A stretch of 64,000 bases of DNA, taken from Halomonas cerina (GTDB lineage Bacteria; Pseudomonadota; Gammaproteobacteria; Pseudomonadales; Halomonadaceae). The DNA lies in assembly GCF_014192215.1 (NCBI RefSeq), contig NZ_JACHXP010000014.1:1-64000 (forward strand), in the 5' to 3' direction. The position numbers and the translations under genes were made by a program. Position 1 is the first letter of the stretch; the number at the start of each line of letters is the position of its first letter. The notes beneath the pieces were generated by a model that saw only the letters and a program-made list of their open reading frames with translations, was not told the origin of the DNA and ran no database searches. This document shows, in pieces, positions 27,051 to 41,754 of the stretch.

Positions 27051-27555
27051 GTCCCCGGCCGTCAGGCGGGGATTCCCTCCAGTTGTTGTCATGTCGAGAC
27101 GATATGCCGCCAAATGCACGCATATCAGGCTTGACTTGTCCACGTTTTCCGTTCTTTTGGGGTGTTCTGTGCACAGGGGCGCCAGCGAGGCCCCTAGTAC
27201 GGGGCTTTGTCAATAAAGTCTTTTAAATCAAAGCATTGGGCGTGATTAAAAATTGATCAATCTAAGGCGAGGCCGCTGTTCATGGCGATTCGACGGCCTT
27301 TTCGAGATGTTTTGAACAGGGTTATCCACAGAATGTGTGGAAAACAGGGCGGCACCGCCGGTGCGACGCCTGGGTCTGGGAAAAAGGTAGCAAGATGAGT
27401 GCTTCCATCCTCATGTTAAGCAGAAAGTCAATAATAAGTGCTAGGCATGACTAAATTTTATCGATGACACATTTCATCTTGTCAGAAGTGGCCGCGCCAC
27501 CAGGGCAGGCCCTCGCCGTACCGCGGTCGCTGGCCTCGAGAGGGCAAGGTGGTAG
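27051..27555. other. AT-richer intergenic region with two DnaA-box-like sites
   Basis: About 500 bases without a supported gene between the tRNA terminator and the gltA terminator. It contains a perfect DnaA box TTATCCACA (27322-27330). On the opposite strand TTTTCCACA (complement of 27336-27344), which fits the relaxed box TTWTNCACA, lies five bases away. An unusually AT-rich stretch (about 27205-27285) and a second near 27420-27480 stand out from the high-GC background. GCCCC TAGTAC GGGGC near 27190-27206 followed by TTTG may be an extra terminator. No replication-initiation gene is adjacent, so no origin is claimed. Confidence 0.6.
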
Positions 27556-27590
27556 GCAAAACGCGCGAAGCCGCCCGCAGGCGGCTTCGC
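27556..27590 (-). terminator. Intrinsic terminator of gltA
   Basis: Read on the minus strand, GCGAAGCCGCC and GGCGGCTTCGC form an 11-pair stem with a four-base loop, followed by GCGTTTTG. It lies 33 bases past the gltA stop. Confidence 0.85.
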
Positions 27591-27623
27591 ATCGTGCGGC
27601 GGCCGTGCCGCCGGGGAGACGAC

Positions 27624-28910
<1,287 letters not shown>

Positions 28911-28986
28911 AACTGGCCTCCTCTCGAGTTCAAGGTGGGGCGATGAGTCGTGATTTCGCTGAAGTCGCCGGCGAAAAGGTTCGCCC

Positions 28987-29014
28987 ACTATAGAAGCGTC
29001 CCAGCGATTGTCAA
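28987..29014 (-). promoter_or_regulatory. Sigma70 promoter of gltA
   Basis: On the minus strand TTGACA (29014-29009), a 16-bp spacer and TATAGT (28992-28987) form a near-consensus promoter. The start site would be about 70 bases before the gltA ATG. Confidence 0.8.
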
Positions 29015-29195
29015 TTAGCCCATGGCCCGCGGTTGCTTGTGAATGCTGCGATACAGCATAGCACTGTTGTACAGGAAATGCTGCTTCGCATCATGGTGGT
29101 GTGATGGCCACAAGGCCCTGGGTCGGGCCGGTCAGGAGCGTGTCAAGTCGGGGATTTTTGAGCTGGTACCAAAGTCGAGTTCGCATGTCGGCCAT

Positions 29196-29224
29196 TTGTC
29201 ATGGGTGGGGCATGTCCCTATAAT
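29196..29224 (+). promoter_or_regulatory. Sigma70 promoter of sdhCDAB-suc operon
   Basis: TTGTCA (29196-29201), a 17-bp spacer and a perfect TATAAT (29219-29224) lie about 130 bases before sdhC. Upstream, 29043-29059 reads ATGCTG-N5-CAGCAT, an inverted repeat that could be a regulator site. Confidence 0.8.
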
Positions 29225-29353
29225 CTTGTCGCGCGACTGGCAGGAAACGGCGCTTGTGGCACCGCCGCCACGAGCGAGTCCCTTCCCGAAACCACCGCCC
29301 GCTCGGGTCTCCCCGACAGCCGCAGAGTGGGCCAAGAGAGTGTGTAGAGAGCC

Positions 29354-29731
29354 GTGAATAGCAAACGACCCGTAAATCTGGATCTGTCCACGATACACTT
29401 CCCCCTTCCCGCCTTGACGTCGATCGCCCACCGCATCACCGGCGTCATCCTCTTCATCGGTCTGATCTTCGCCTTCTGGGCGTTGGATGCGTCACTGTCT
29501 TCCCCGGCCGGCTTCGCTGCCGTGAGTGATGCCCTGGCCCACAACTTCCTGGCCAAGCTGATCGCCTGGGGGCTGCTGTCCGCGCTGGCCTTCCACTTCG
29601 TGGCAGGCATCAAGCACCTGCTGATGGATATCAATATCGGCGTCACGCTCGAAGGCGGCATCAAGAAGGCGCAGATCACCGTCGTGGCAAGCGTGGTCCT
29701 GATCATTCTGGCTGGAGTCTGGGTATGGTAA
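29354..29731 (+). CDS. sdhC: Succinate dehydrogenase cytochrome b556 subunit
   Basis: The 125-residue inner-membrane subunit has three transmembrane helices and the heme/quinone region LDLSTIHFPLPALTSIAHRI and SALAFHFVAGIKHLLMD, where the heme ligand His lies. A GTG start at 29354 with GAGAG upstream gives the normal SdhC length. It anchors complex II and with SdhD binds ubiquinone. It is the first gene of the operon and overlaps sdhD by seven bases. Confidence 0.95.
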   Translation: MNSKRPVNLDLSTIHFPLPALTSIAHRITGVILFIGLIFAFWALDASLSSPAGFAAVSDALAHNFLAKLIAWGLLSALAFHFVAGIKHLLMDINIGVTLEGGIKKAQITVVASVVLIILAGVWVW

Positions 29732-30072
29732 CCAATATCACGAATCTCGGGCGCAGCGGCCTCTCGGACTGGCTGCTCCAGCGCGCCTCGGCCATCGTCC
29801 TGGCCCTCTACACCCTCTTCCTCGTCGGCTACCTGCTGCTCAATCCGGGACTCGACTACATGGCCTGGAGTGGGCTGTTCGACCAGACCTGGATGCGCAT
29901 CTTCTCGCTGCTGGCCTTCATTTCGCTGGCCGCCCATGCCTGGGTCGGCCTGTGGACCGTGACCACCGACTATCTGAAGTCGACTGGCATTCGTCTCGTC
30001 ACCCAGACCGTCATCATCCTGGCCATCTTCGTGTTCCTGGTCTGGGGCATCCAAGTTCTGTGGGGAGCCTGA
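29725..30072 (+). CDS. sdhD: Succinate dehydrogenase membrane anchor subunit
   Basis: The 115-residue protein has three hydrophobic helices and the SdhD motif LLQRASAIVLALYTLFL, with AHAWVGLWTVTTDYLK carrying the heme-side His and quinone-side Asp-Tyr. It pairs with SdhC. Its ATG lies inside the last codons of sdhC, indicating translational coupling, and its stop is three bases before sdhA. Confidence 0.95.
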   Translation: MVTNITNLGRSGLSDWLLQRASAIVLALYTLFLVGYLLLNPGLDYMAWSGLFDQTWMRIFSLLAFISLAAHAWVGLWTVTTDYLKSTGIRLVTQTVIILAIFVFLVWGIQVLWGA

Positions 30073-30075
30073 TTC

Positions 30076-31848
30076 ATGTCCAACATGCGTAGCCTGACGT
30101 TCGACGCCATCATCATCGGTGGCGGGGGGGCCGGTATGCGGGCCGCCTTGGAACTGGCCAAGTCCGGCAAGAAGACCGCCGTGCTGTCCAAGGTCTTCCC
30201 GACCCGTTCGCACACCGTGTCCGCCCAGGGTGGCATCACCTGCGCCATCGCCTCCGCCGACCCCGAGGATGACTGGCGCTGGCACATGTACGACACCGTC
30301 AAGGGCGGCGACTACATTGCCGACCAGGACGCGGCCGAGTACATGTGCTCCGAGGGCCCCAAGGCGGTCTTCGAACTCGAGCACATGGGCCTGCCGTTCT
30401 CCCGCTTCGACAACGGCCGTATCTACCAGCGCCCGTTCGGCGGCCAGTCCAAGAACTTCGGTGAAGGGGGGCAGGCCGCCCGCACCTGCGCCGCCGCCGA
30501 CCGTACCGGCCATGCCCTGCTGCACACCCTCTACCAGAACAACCTGAAGAACAATACTACCTTCCTTAACGAGTGGTATGCCGTCGACCTGGTCAAGAAT
30601 GCCAACGGCGATGTGGTGGGCTGTATCGCCATGGACATCGAGACCGGTGAGGTGGTTCACGTCAAATCCAAGGCCACCGTGCTGGCTACCGGCGGCTCCG
30701 GCCGGATCTATGCCTCCACCACCAATGCCCTGATCAACACCGGCGACGGTATCGGCATGGCGCTGCGCGCCGGCGTGCCGATGCAGGACATGGAGATGTG
30801 GCAGTTCCACCCCACCGGCATCCACGGGGCCGGTGTGCTGGTGACCGAGGGCTGCCGCGGCGAGGGCGGCTACCTGGTCAACAAGGACGGCGAGCGCTTC
30901 ATGGAGCGTTACGCCCCCAACGCCAAGGATCTGGCCGGTCGTGATGTGGTGGCCCGGTCCATGGTCATGGAGATCCTCGAGGGTCGCGGCTGCGGCGAGC
31001 ACGGCGATCACGTCTTCCTCAAGCTCGACCACCTGGGCGAGGAAGTGCTCAGCAAGCGCCTGCCGGGCATCGTCGAACTGGCCAAGACCTTCGCCCACGT
31101 GGACCCGGCCCAGGAGCCGATCCCGGTGGTGCCGACCTGCCATTACATGATGGGCGGCATCGCCACCAACGTGCATGGTCAGGCCATCGCCCAGGACGCC
31201 GAGGGCAACGATCATATCGTCAACGGCCTGTACGCCTGCGGCGAGGCGGCCTGCGTGTCGGTCCACGGCGCCAACCGTTTGGGCGGCAACTCGCTGCTCG
31301 ACCTGGTGGTGTTCGGTCGGGCGGCCGGCATGTTCATCGAGAGTGCGCTCAACGAGGGTATCGAGTACTTGGATGCCAACGAGGCCGACATCGAGACCGC
31401 GATGAAGCGCATCACGCGCTGGAACGAGTCCGAGGGTGGCGAAAGTGTGCCGGCGCTCAAGCGCGAGTTACAGAACATCATGCAGAACGCCTTCGGCGTC
31501 TTCCGCCAGGAGGACAACATGCAGAAGGGGGTCCAGCAACTGGCCGAACTGCGTGAGCGTATCGCCAAGGCCCACCTGCCGGACAAGTCCGGTGCCTTCA
31601 ACACCGCCCGGGTCGAGGCACTGGAACTCGACAACCTGATGGAGGTGGCCGAGGCGACTGCCATCGCGGCGCTGGAGCGCAAGGAGAGTCGGGGTGCCCA
31701 CTCGCGCTATGACTATCCGGACCGCGACGACGTCAACTGGCTCAAGCATTCGATGTACTTCCCGGCCGAGAAGAAGGTCGGTCAGCGCGACGTCAACTTC
31801 GCGCCCAAGACCGTCGACATGTTCGAGCCGAAAGTCCGTACTTACTAA
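30076..31848 (+). CDS. sdhA: Succinate dehydrogenase flavoprotein subunit
   Basis: The 590-residue catalytic subunit oxidises succinate to fumarate. It has the FAD-binding [14 protein letters not shown] motif, the covalent-flavin His in [11 protein letters not shown], the substrate-site HPTG and GCRGEGG loops and the C-terminal HARS-type helix region ([14 protein letters not shown]). Length and motifs are standard. It is followed 12 bases later by sdhB. Confidence 0.98.
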   Translation: MSNMRSLTFDAIIIGGGGAGMRAALELAKSGKKTAVLSKVFPTRSHTVSAQGGITCAIASADPEDDWRWHMYDTVKGGDYIADQDAAEYMCSEGPKAVFELEHMGLPFSRFDNGRIYQRPFGGQSKNFGEGGQAARTCAAADRTGHALLHTLYQNNLKNNTTFLNEWYAVDLVKNANGDVVGCIAMDIETGEVVHVKSKATVLATGGSGRIYASTTNALINTGDGIGMALRAGVPMQDMEMWQFHPTGIHGAGVLVTEGCRGEGGYLVNKDGERFMERYAPNAKDLAGRDVVARSMVMEILEGRGCGEHGDHVFLKLDHLGEEVLSKRLPGIVELAKTFAHVDPAQEPIPVVPTCHYMMGGIATNVHGQAIAQDAEGNDHIVNGLYACGEAACVSVHGANRLGGNSLLDLVVFGRAAGMFIESALNEGIEYLDANEADIETAMKRITRWNESEGGESVPALKRELQNIMQNAFGVFRQEDNMQKGVQQLAELRERIAKAHLPDKSGAFNTARVEALELDNLMEVAEATAIAALERKESRGAHSRYDYPDRDDVNWLKHSMYFPAEKKVGQRDVNFAPKTVDMFEPKVRTY

Positions 31849-31860
31849 GGGGGAGTCACG

Positions 31861-32571
31861 ATGTCCAAGCTTCAGGTATCCCTGTACCGCTACCACCCGG
31901 AAACGGACTCCGCTCCCTATATGCAGGAGTTCCAGGTCGACACCCAGGGCCGAGACCTGATGGTGCTCAACCTGCTTGAGATGATCAAGGAGGACGACAG
32001 CACCATCGCCTACCGGCGCAGCTGCCGCGAGGGCGTGTGCGGCTCCGACGGCATGAACATGAACGGCAAGAACGGCCTGGCCTGCATCACGCCGCTCTCC
32101 GCGGTGGTGAAGAACAACAAGCTCACGCTGCGCCCGCTGCCGGGGCTGCCGGTCATCCGCGACCTGGTCGTGGATATGGGGTTGTTCTACAAGCAGTATG
32201 AGCGCATCCATCCGTACCTGCAGAACGATACGCCGTCGCCGGCCATCGAGCGCCTGCAGTCGCCGGAGGAGCGCGACAAGCTCGACGGCCTCTACGAGTG
32301 CATCCTGTGCGCCTGCTGCTCCACGGCCTGTCCGTCGTTCTGGTGGAACCCGGACAAGTTCGTCGGGCCGGCCGGTCTGCTGCAGGCCTATCGCTTCCTG
32401 GCCGACTCCCGGGACACCGCGACCCGCGAGCGCCTGTCCGAGCTCGAGGACCCGTTCTCCGTGTTCCGTTGCCGCGGCATCATGAACTGCGTGGCGGTCT
32501 GCCCCAAGGGGCTGAATCCGACCCGTGCAATCGGCAAGATTCGCGAGATGCTGCTGGCCAATGCCACTTAA
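31861..32571 (+). CDS. sdhB: Succinate dehydrogenase iron-sulfur subunit
   Basis: The 236-residue electron-transfer subunit has the 2Fe-2S cysteines in RSCREGVCGSDGMNMNG and the C-terminal CILCACCSTACPS plus CRGIMNCVAVCPKGLNP blocks for the 4Fe-4S and 3Fe-4S centres. It passes electrons from SdhA to ubiquinone. GGGGGAG lies before the ATG. Two hairpins follow the stop before sucA. Confidence 0.98.
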   Translation: MSKLQVSLYRYHPETDSAPYMQEFQVDTQGRDLMVLNLLEMIKEDDSTIAYRRSCREGVCGSDGMNMNGKNGLACITPLSAVVKNNKLTLRPLPGLPVIRDLVVDMGLFYKQYERIHPYLQNDTPSPAIERLQSPEERDKLDGLYECILCACCSTACPSFWWNPDKFVGPAGLLQAYRFLADSRDTATRERLSELEDPFSVFRCRGIMNCVAVCPKGLNPTRAIGKIREMLLANAT

Positions 32572-32610
32572 ATCGGGACGGCCAGCTTGTTATCATGTTT
32601 GCCGGCCCAT

Positions 32611-32684
32611 GGCTGCGGTCAATGGCCGCAGCCCTGACCCGGTCGACAGGTGAAAGAGAGCCGGTGCCCTGTGCACCGGCTCTC
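32611..32684 (+). terminator. Tandem hairpins between sdhB and sucA
   Basis: Hairpin 1 pairs GGCTGCGG (32611-32618) with CCGCAGCC (32626-32633). Hairpin 2 pairs GAGAGCCGGTGC (32656-32667) with GCACCGGCTCTC (32673-32684), a perfect 12-pair stem. Neither has a U-tract, so partial termination, RNA processing or 3' stabilisation is more likely than full termination. They mark the boundary between the sdh and suc parts of the operon. Confidence 0.55.
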
Positions 32685-32751
32685 GACCATCGAATACCCG
32701 GTGTCCGCCTGGGATGCCGATACCACCCCATCAGTGCAGGGTGACCGAGAC

Positions 32752-35580
32752 ATGCAACAAGGCATAATGGAGTTGATGTGGCGCTCTTCCCACGTCAGTG
32801 GTGGCAATGCCCACTATGTGGAAGCGCTCTTTGAACAGTACCTCGAGGACCCCTCCGCCGTTCCCGACGAGTGGCGCCAGTACTTCGACCAGCTACGCCC
32901 CGACGGCAGCCCTGGCCAGGACGTTCCGCTTGCCCCCATCCGTGATCAGTTCTACGAGCTGGGCCGCCACCCCCAGGCCCGCGCCGCCCGGGCGGTCGAC
33001 AGCGGGGAGAACCGCAAGCAGGTCAAGGTCCTCCAGCTGATCAACGCCTACCGCTTCCGCGGGCACCAGAAAGCCGACATCGACCCGCTTGGCCTGCGTA
33101 GCCCGATCCCCGTTCCCGACCTCGACCTCTCCTTCCACCAGCTCTCCAAGGCCGACCTGGACACCGAGTTCCAGACCGGCTCATTCTTCATGGGGCTGGA
33201 CAAGGCGCCGCTCAAGGAGATCGTCAACGCGCTGGAACAGACCTATTGTCGCAGCATCGGCTGCGAGATCATGCACATCGTCGACACCGAGGAGAAGCGC
33301 TGGCTGCAGCAGCGCTTCGAGTCGGTGCGTTCCCAGCCCCGGTTCAGTGACGAGGTGCGCAAGCACGTGCTCGAGCGCCTGACCGCCGCCGAGGGCCTGG
33401 AGAGCTACCTGGCCTCCAAGTACCCGGGCACCAAGCGCTTCGGGCTGGAAGGGGGCGAGTCCTTCATTCCGATGATGGACGAGTTGATCCAGCGCGCCGG
33501 CGGCTATGGCACCAAGGAAGTGGTCATCGGCATGGCCCACCGCGGTCGCCTGAACGTGCTGGTCAACATTCTCGGCAAAAATCCCTCCGAGCTGATCGAC
33601 GAGTTCGACGGCAAGAAGGTCATCGAGCGCGGCTCCGGTGACGTCAAGTACCATCAGGGCTTCAGCTCCAACGTCATGACACCGGGCGGCGAGGTCCATC
33701 TGGCGCTGTCATTCAACCCCTCCCACCTGGAGATCGTCGCCCCGGTGGTCGTCGGCTCGGTGCGCGCCCGTCAGGATCGTCGCAACGATGCCGACGGTGG
33801 CAAGGTACTGCCGATCAACGTCCATGGCGACGCCGCCTTCGCCGGCCAGGGGGTGGTCATGGAGACCTTCCAGATGTCTCAGACCCGGGCCTACCGGACC
33901 GGCGGCACGGTGCATATCGTCATCAACAACCAGGTGGGCTTCACCACGTCTCACCCCGAGGACTCGCGCTCCACCGAGTACTGCACCGACATCGCCAAGA
34001 TGGTTCAGGCGCCGATCTTCCATGTCAACGGCGACGACCCGGACGCCGTGTTGCATACCACCCAGGTCGCACTGGACTACCGCCAGCAGTTCAAGAAGGA
34101 CGTAGTGATCGATCTGGTCTGTTACCGCCGTCGCGGCCACAACGAGGCCGACGAGCCGTCCACGACCCAGCCGATGATGTACAGCAAGATCAAGCAGCAT
34201 CCGTCGTCGCGGACCCGCTACGTGAATCGGCTGGTCGAGGCGGGGCTGCTCACCGACGACGACGCCAAGGCCATGATGGAGAAGTACCGGGACGACCTGG
34301 TGGCCGGCAACCATGTGGCCAATGCCCTAGTGCAGAAGCCCAATACGGCGCTGTTCGTCAATTGGAAGCCCTATCTCGGCCACGAATGGTCCGGCCACAC
34401 CGACACCAGCTTCGACATGAGGCGCCTGCAGCACCTGGCAGCCCGGATGTGCGAGATCCCCGACGGGATCGAAGTGCAGCGCCAGGTGGCCAAGATCTAT
34501 GACGATCGTCGCAAGATGCAGGCTGGCAGCCTGGCCCTGAACTGGGGGTTCGCCGAGACCCTGGCCTACGCCACCCTGCTCGACCATGGCCATCCGGTAC
34601 GCCTGACCGGTCAGGACGTGGGGCGTGGCACCTTCTCCCATCGCCATGCGGTGATTCACAACCAGAAGGACGGCAGTGCCTACGTGCCGCTGCAGCACAT
34701 GGTCGATGGCCAGCCGCGTTTCACCATCCACGACTCCTTCCTGTCGGAAGAGGCCGTGCTGGCATTCGAATACGGCTATGCCACCACGGCGCCCAACGAC
34801 CTGGTGATCTGGGAAGCGCAGTTCGGCGATTTCTTCAACGGCGCCCAGGTGGTGGTCGACCAGTTCATCTCCTCCGGTGAGACCAAGTGGGAACGCCTGT
34901 GCGGCCTGACCATGCTGCTGCCCCATGGCTACGAGGGCCAGGGCCCCGAGCACTCCTCGGCCCGCCTGGAGCGTTTCCTGCAGCTGTGTGCCGAGCACAA
35001 CATGCAGGTCTGTGTGCCCACCACGCCGGCGCAGATCTTCCATCTGTTGCGTCGCCAGGTGATCCGCAAGTTGCGCAAGCCACTGGTGGTGATGTCGCCG
35101 AAGAGCCTGCTGCGCCACAAGGACGCCACCTCGAGTCTCGACGAACTGGCCGACGGCCGCTTCCAGATGGTGCTGCCCGATCAGGGGGAGCGCGAGGCCG
35201 AGCAGGTCGAGCGCATCATCCTGTGTGCCGGCAAGGTCTACTACGATCTGGCCAACTGGCGGGAGGAGAATGCCCGAGATGACGTGGCCATCCTGCGTCT
35301 CGAGCAGCTCTATCCCTTCCCCGAGGAGGAGCTTTTCGAGGCCATCAAGGCCTATACCAACGCCTCCTGCGTGGTGTGGTGTCAGGAGGAGCCCCTCAAC
35401 CAGGGCGCCTGGTACCCGAGCCAGCACCACATGCGGGCGGTGGCCGAGCGGCTGCGTGACGGTCTGGGACGTGACCTCAAGTTTGCCGGCCGCCCGGCCT
35501 CGGCCGCACCCGCCGCGGGCTACATGTCCGTGCATACCGAACAGCAGCGCCAGCTGGTGGAAGACGCCTTCAACCTCTGA
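32752..35580 (+). CDS. sucA: 2-oxoglutarate dehydrogenase E1 component
   Basis: The 942-residue thiamine-diphosphate enzyme decarboxylates 2-oxoglutarate and reductively succinylates the lipoyl group of SucB. The N-terminal segment SSHVSGGNAHYVEALFEQYL is the E2-binding region. GMAHRGRLNVL, the ThDP/Mg motif HGDAAFAGQGVV, and the later VGFTTSHPEDSRS and RRRGHNEADEP motifs are intact. Start ATG 32752 gives the normal family length; a longer in-frame extension upstream overlaps the hairpins and lacks support. Confidence 0.97.
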   Translation: MQQGIMELMWRSSHVSGGNAHYVEALFEQYLEDPSAVPDEWRQYFDQLRPDGSPGQDVPLAPIRDQFYELGRHPQARAARAVDSGENRKQVKVLQLINAYRFRGHQKADIDPLGLRSPIPVPDLDLSFHQLSKADLDTEFQTGSFFMGLDKAPLKEIVNALEQTYCRSIGCEIMHIVDTEEKRWLQQRFESVRSQPRFSDEVRKHVLERLTAAEGLESYLASKYPGTKRFGLEGGESFIPMMDELIQRAGGYGTKEVVIGMAHRGRLNVLVNILGKNPSELIDEFDGKKVIERGSGDVKYHQGFSSNVMTPGGEVHLALSFNPSHLEIVAPVVVGSVRARQDRRNDADGGKVLPINVHGDAAFAGQGVVMETFQMSQTRAYRTGGTVHIVINNQVGFTTSHPEDSRSTEYCTDIAKMVQAPIFHVNGDDPDAVLHTTQVALDYRQQFKKDVVIDLVCYRRRGHNEADEPSTTQPMMYSKIKQHPSSRTRYVNRLVEAGLLTDDDAKAMMEKYRDDLVAGNHVANALVQKPNTALFVNWKPYLGHEWSGHTDTSFDMRRLQHLAARMCEIPDGIEVQRQVAKIYDDRRKMQAGSLALNWGFAETLAYATLLDHGHPVRLTGQDVGRGTFSHRHAVIHNQKDGSAYVPLQHMVDGQPRFTIHDSFLSEEAVLAFEYGYATTAPNDLVIWEAQFGDFFNGAQVVVDQFISSGETKWERLCGLTMLLPHGYEGQGPEHSSARLERFLQLCAEHNMQVCVPTTPAQIFHLLRRQVIRKLRKPLVVMSPKSLLRHKDATSSLDELADGRFQMVLPDQGEREAEQVERIILCAGKVYYDLANWREENARDDVAILRLEQLYPFPEEELFEAIKAYTNASCVVWCQEEPLNQGAWYPSQHHMRAVAERLRDGLGRDLKFAGRPASAAPAAGYMSVHTEQQRQLVEDAFNL

Positions 35581-35619
35581 GGCGTCTCACCGCGAGAGAG
35601 AACACACAAGGGAAACGAC

Positions 35620-38708
<3,089 letters not shown>

Positions 38709-38717
38709 GGACAACAA

Positions 38718-38738
38718 GCGCCACCCGCCGGGTGGCGC
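38718..38738 (+). terminator. Hairpin between lpdA and sucC
   Basis: GCGCCACCC and GGGTGGCGC form a nine-pair perfect stem with a three-base loop, ten bases after the lpdA stop. A smaller GTCGC TTCC GGCGAC stem follows. No T-run is present, so it may be a processing or attenuation site inside the operon. Confidence 0.5.
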
Positions 38739-38848
38739 GTCGCTTCCGGCGACGTACCGGGAGCGGACGGTGATGACCCGGGAGCGGCAAGCGCTGTCGG
38801 CCCCTTCCGGTCATCGTTCGAGTCACATGCAACCAATGGCATGAATCG

Positions 38849-40014
<1,166 letters not shown>

Positions 40015-40015
<1 letters not shown>

Positions 40016-40887
40016 TGAGCATCCTGATCGACAAGAGCACCAAGGTCATCTGCCAGGGCTTCACCGGCGGCCAGGGGACCTTCCACTCCGAACAGGCGAT
40101 CGCCTATGGCACCCAGATGGTCGGCGGCGTGACCCCGGGCAAGGGCGGCCAGGAGCACCTGGGCCTACCGGTATTCAACACCGTCAAGGAAGCCGTGGAG
40201 CAGACCGGCGCCGAGGCCAGCGTCATCTACGTGCCGGCCCCGTTCTGCAAGGACTCCATCCTCGAGGCCGCCAACGCCGGCATCAAGCTGATCGTGTGCA
40301 TCACCGAGGGCATTCCGACGCTGGACATGCTCGACGTCAAGGTGAAGTGTGACGAACTGGGCGTGCGCCTGATCGGCCCGAACTGCCCTGGCGTGATCAC
40401 CCCCGGTGAGTGCAAGATCGGCATCATGCCGGGCCATATCCACCAGCCCGGCAAGGTCGGCATCGTGTCGCGTTCCGGCACCCTGACCTATGAGGCCGTC
40501 AAGCAGACCACCGATCACGGCTTCGGCCAGTCCAGCTGCGTGGGTATCGGCGGTGACCCCATCCCGGGTTCCACCTTCATCGATATCCTGGCAGAGTTCG
40601 AGAAGGATCCGGCGACCGAGGCGATCGTGATGATCGGCGAGATCGGCGGCACCGCCGAGGAAGAGGCCGCCGCCTACATCAAGGAACATGTCAGCAAGCC
40701 GGTGGTGTCCTACATCGCCGGGGTCACCGCGCCTCCCGGCAAGCGCATGGGCCATGCCGGTGCGATCATCGCCGGTGGCAAGGGCACCGCGGACGAGAAG
40801 TTTGGTGCCCTGGAAGCGGCGGGCGTTAAGACCGTGCGCTCCCTGGCAGAGATCGGCGACGCCCTGAAGGAAGCCGCCGGCTGGTAA
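40015..40887 (+). CDS. sucD: Succinyl-CoA synthetase alpha subunit
   Basis: The 290-residue subunit carries the CoA-binding [15 protein letters not shown] and the phosphorylated active-site His in [14 protein letters not shown] near residue 246. [13 protein letters not shown] is also intact. It is the last gene of the sdh-suc operon and is followed by a strong hairpin. Confidence 0.98.
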
Positions 40888-40916
40888 GCCGATCGCGTCC
40901 TGCTAGGCGCAGCAGC

Positions 40917-40945
40917 GAAAGGGCACCTTGGGTGCCCTTTCGTGT
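40917..40945. terminator. Terminator shared by sucD and siaD
   Basis: GAAAGGGCACC and GGTGCCCTTTC form an 11-pair perfect stem with a three-base loop between the convergent stops at 40887 and 40969. The A/T ends of the stem supply U-rich tails on both strands, so it is a good bidirectional terminator. Confidence 0.8.
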
Positions 40946-40968
40946 GTCAAGGGGGCGAAGCGTCCCGC

Positions 40969-41754
40969 TCACTCGGCCAGGCACCAGCGATCACGACCCT
41001 CACGCTTGGCGTCCAGCAGGGCCTGGTCGGCGCGGTAAATAGTGTCCCGATAGTCCTCGCCCGGATGATGCTCGGCGATGCCGATACTGGCGGTGAGCAC
41101 CAGGCGCTCTGCCCCGAGCCTCAGGTCCAGGCCCCGCAGGCGCTCGCCGAGTCGCCTCACCAGGGCCTCGGCCTGGTCCAGGCCGGTATCCGGCAGTACC
41201 AGCAGGAACTCCTCACCGCCCCAGCGGCCGCACAGGTCGTTGGCGCGCAGTGCGCTTTTCAGGGTCTGAGCCAGGGCGACCAGTGCCCGGTCACCGGCGG
41301 CATGGCCATGGCGGTCGTTGATGCGCTTGAAGTGGTCGATGTCGACCATGGCCAGGCTCAGGGGGCCGGCCTGACGCTTATCGGCCGCCATGCAGTCCAG
41401 ATGCTTGGTCAGGTGGCGGCGATTGGCCAGTCCCGTCAGCGGGTCGCGGGTCGAGACGTCCTCGAGGGTCTGGTTGCGCTCGTGCAGCAGGTCCTGGTAG
41501 CGGTCGGCGATGCGTGACAGCTTGCGCTGTCGCTTCAGCTGCCGCTGGAGCTGGTGGCGGGTCGCGTGGAGGTCCTGCTGGGCGGTCTGCTGGAAGCCAT
41601 CGGCGATGCTGACCAACCGCTCGAGTCGCTCCCGCTGCTCCAGGTGGTGGTGGTAGAGCCGCTCGAGGGCCGAGCGCAGGGGATGGCCTTGGTGGGACGT
41701 CATGGCGAGCAAGGCTTCTACCTCATCGAGCAGCGCCTGGTCTCGTGAGTTCAC
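40969..41754 (-). CDS. siaD: Diguanylate cyclase SiaD
   Basis: The 261-residue soluble protein has an N-terminal helical/coiled-coil region (about 1-100) and a GGDEF domain with the active motif GGEEF (179-183). An RxxD product-inhibition site (Arg170-Asp173) lies five residues before it. It should make cyclic-di-GMP. The context of siaC, siaB and siaA matches the Pseudomonas SiaABCD system, where SiaC activates SiaD. A GTG start overlapping the siaC stop (GTGA) is chosen. Confidence 0.88.
   Translation of the reverse strand: MNSRDQALLDEVEALLAMTSHQGHPLRSALERLYHHHLEQRERLERLVSIADGFQQTAQQDLHATRHQLQRQLKRQRKLSRIADRYQDLLHERNQTLEDVSTRDPLTGLANRRHLTKHLDCMAADKRQAGPLSLAMVDIDHFKRINDRHGHAAGDRALVALAQTLKSALRANDLCGRWGGEEFLLVLPDTGLDQAEALVRRLGERLRGLDLRLGAERLVLTASIGIAEHHPGEDYRDTIYRADQALLDAKREGRDRWCLAE

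Noticed and set aside
27205-27480. Chromosomal replication origin
   Set aside because: Only two DnaA-box-like sites and no dnaA, dnaN, gidA or parAB neighbours; kept as an observation, not annotated as an origin.
29218-31266. 682-codon open frame opposite sdhCDA
   Set aside because: Composition is biased and spans three real genes on the other strand; the sdh products have unmistakable motifs, so the antisense frame is not a gene.
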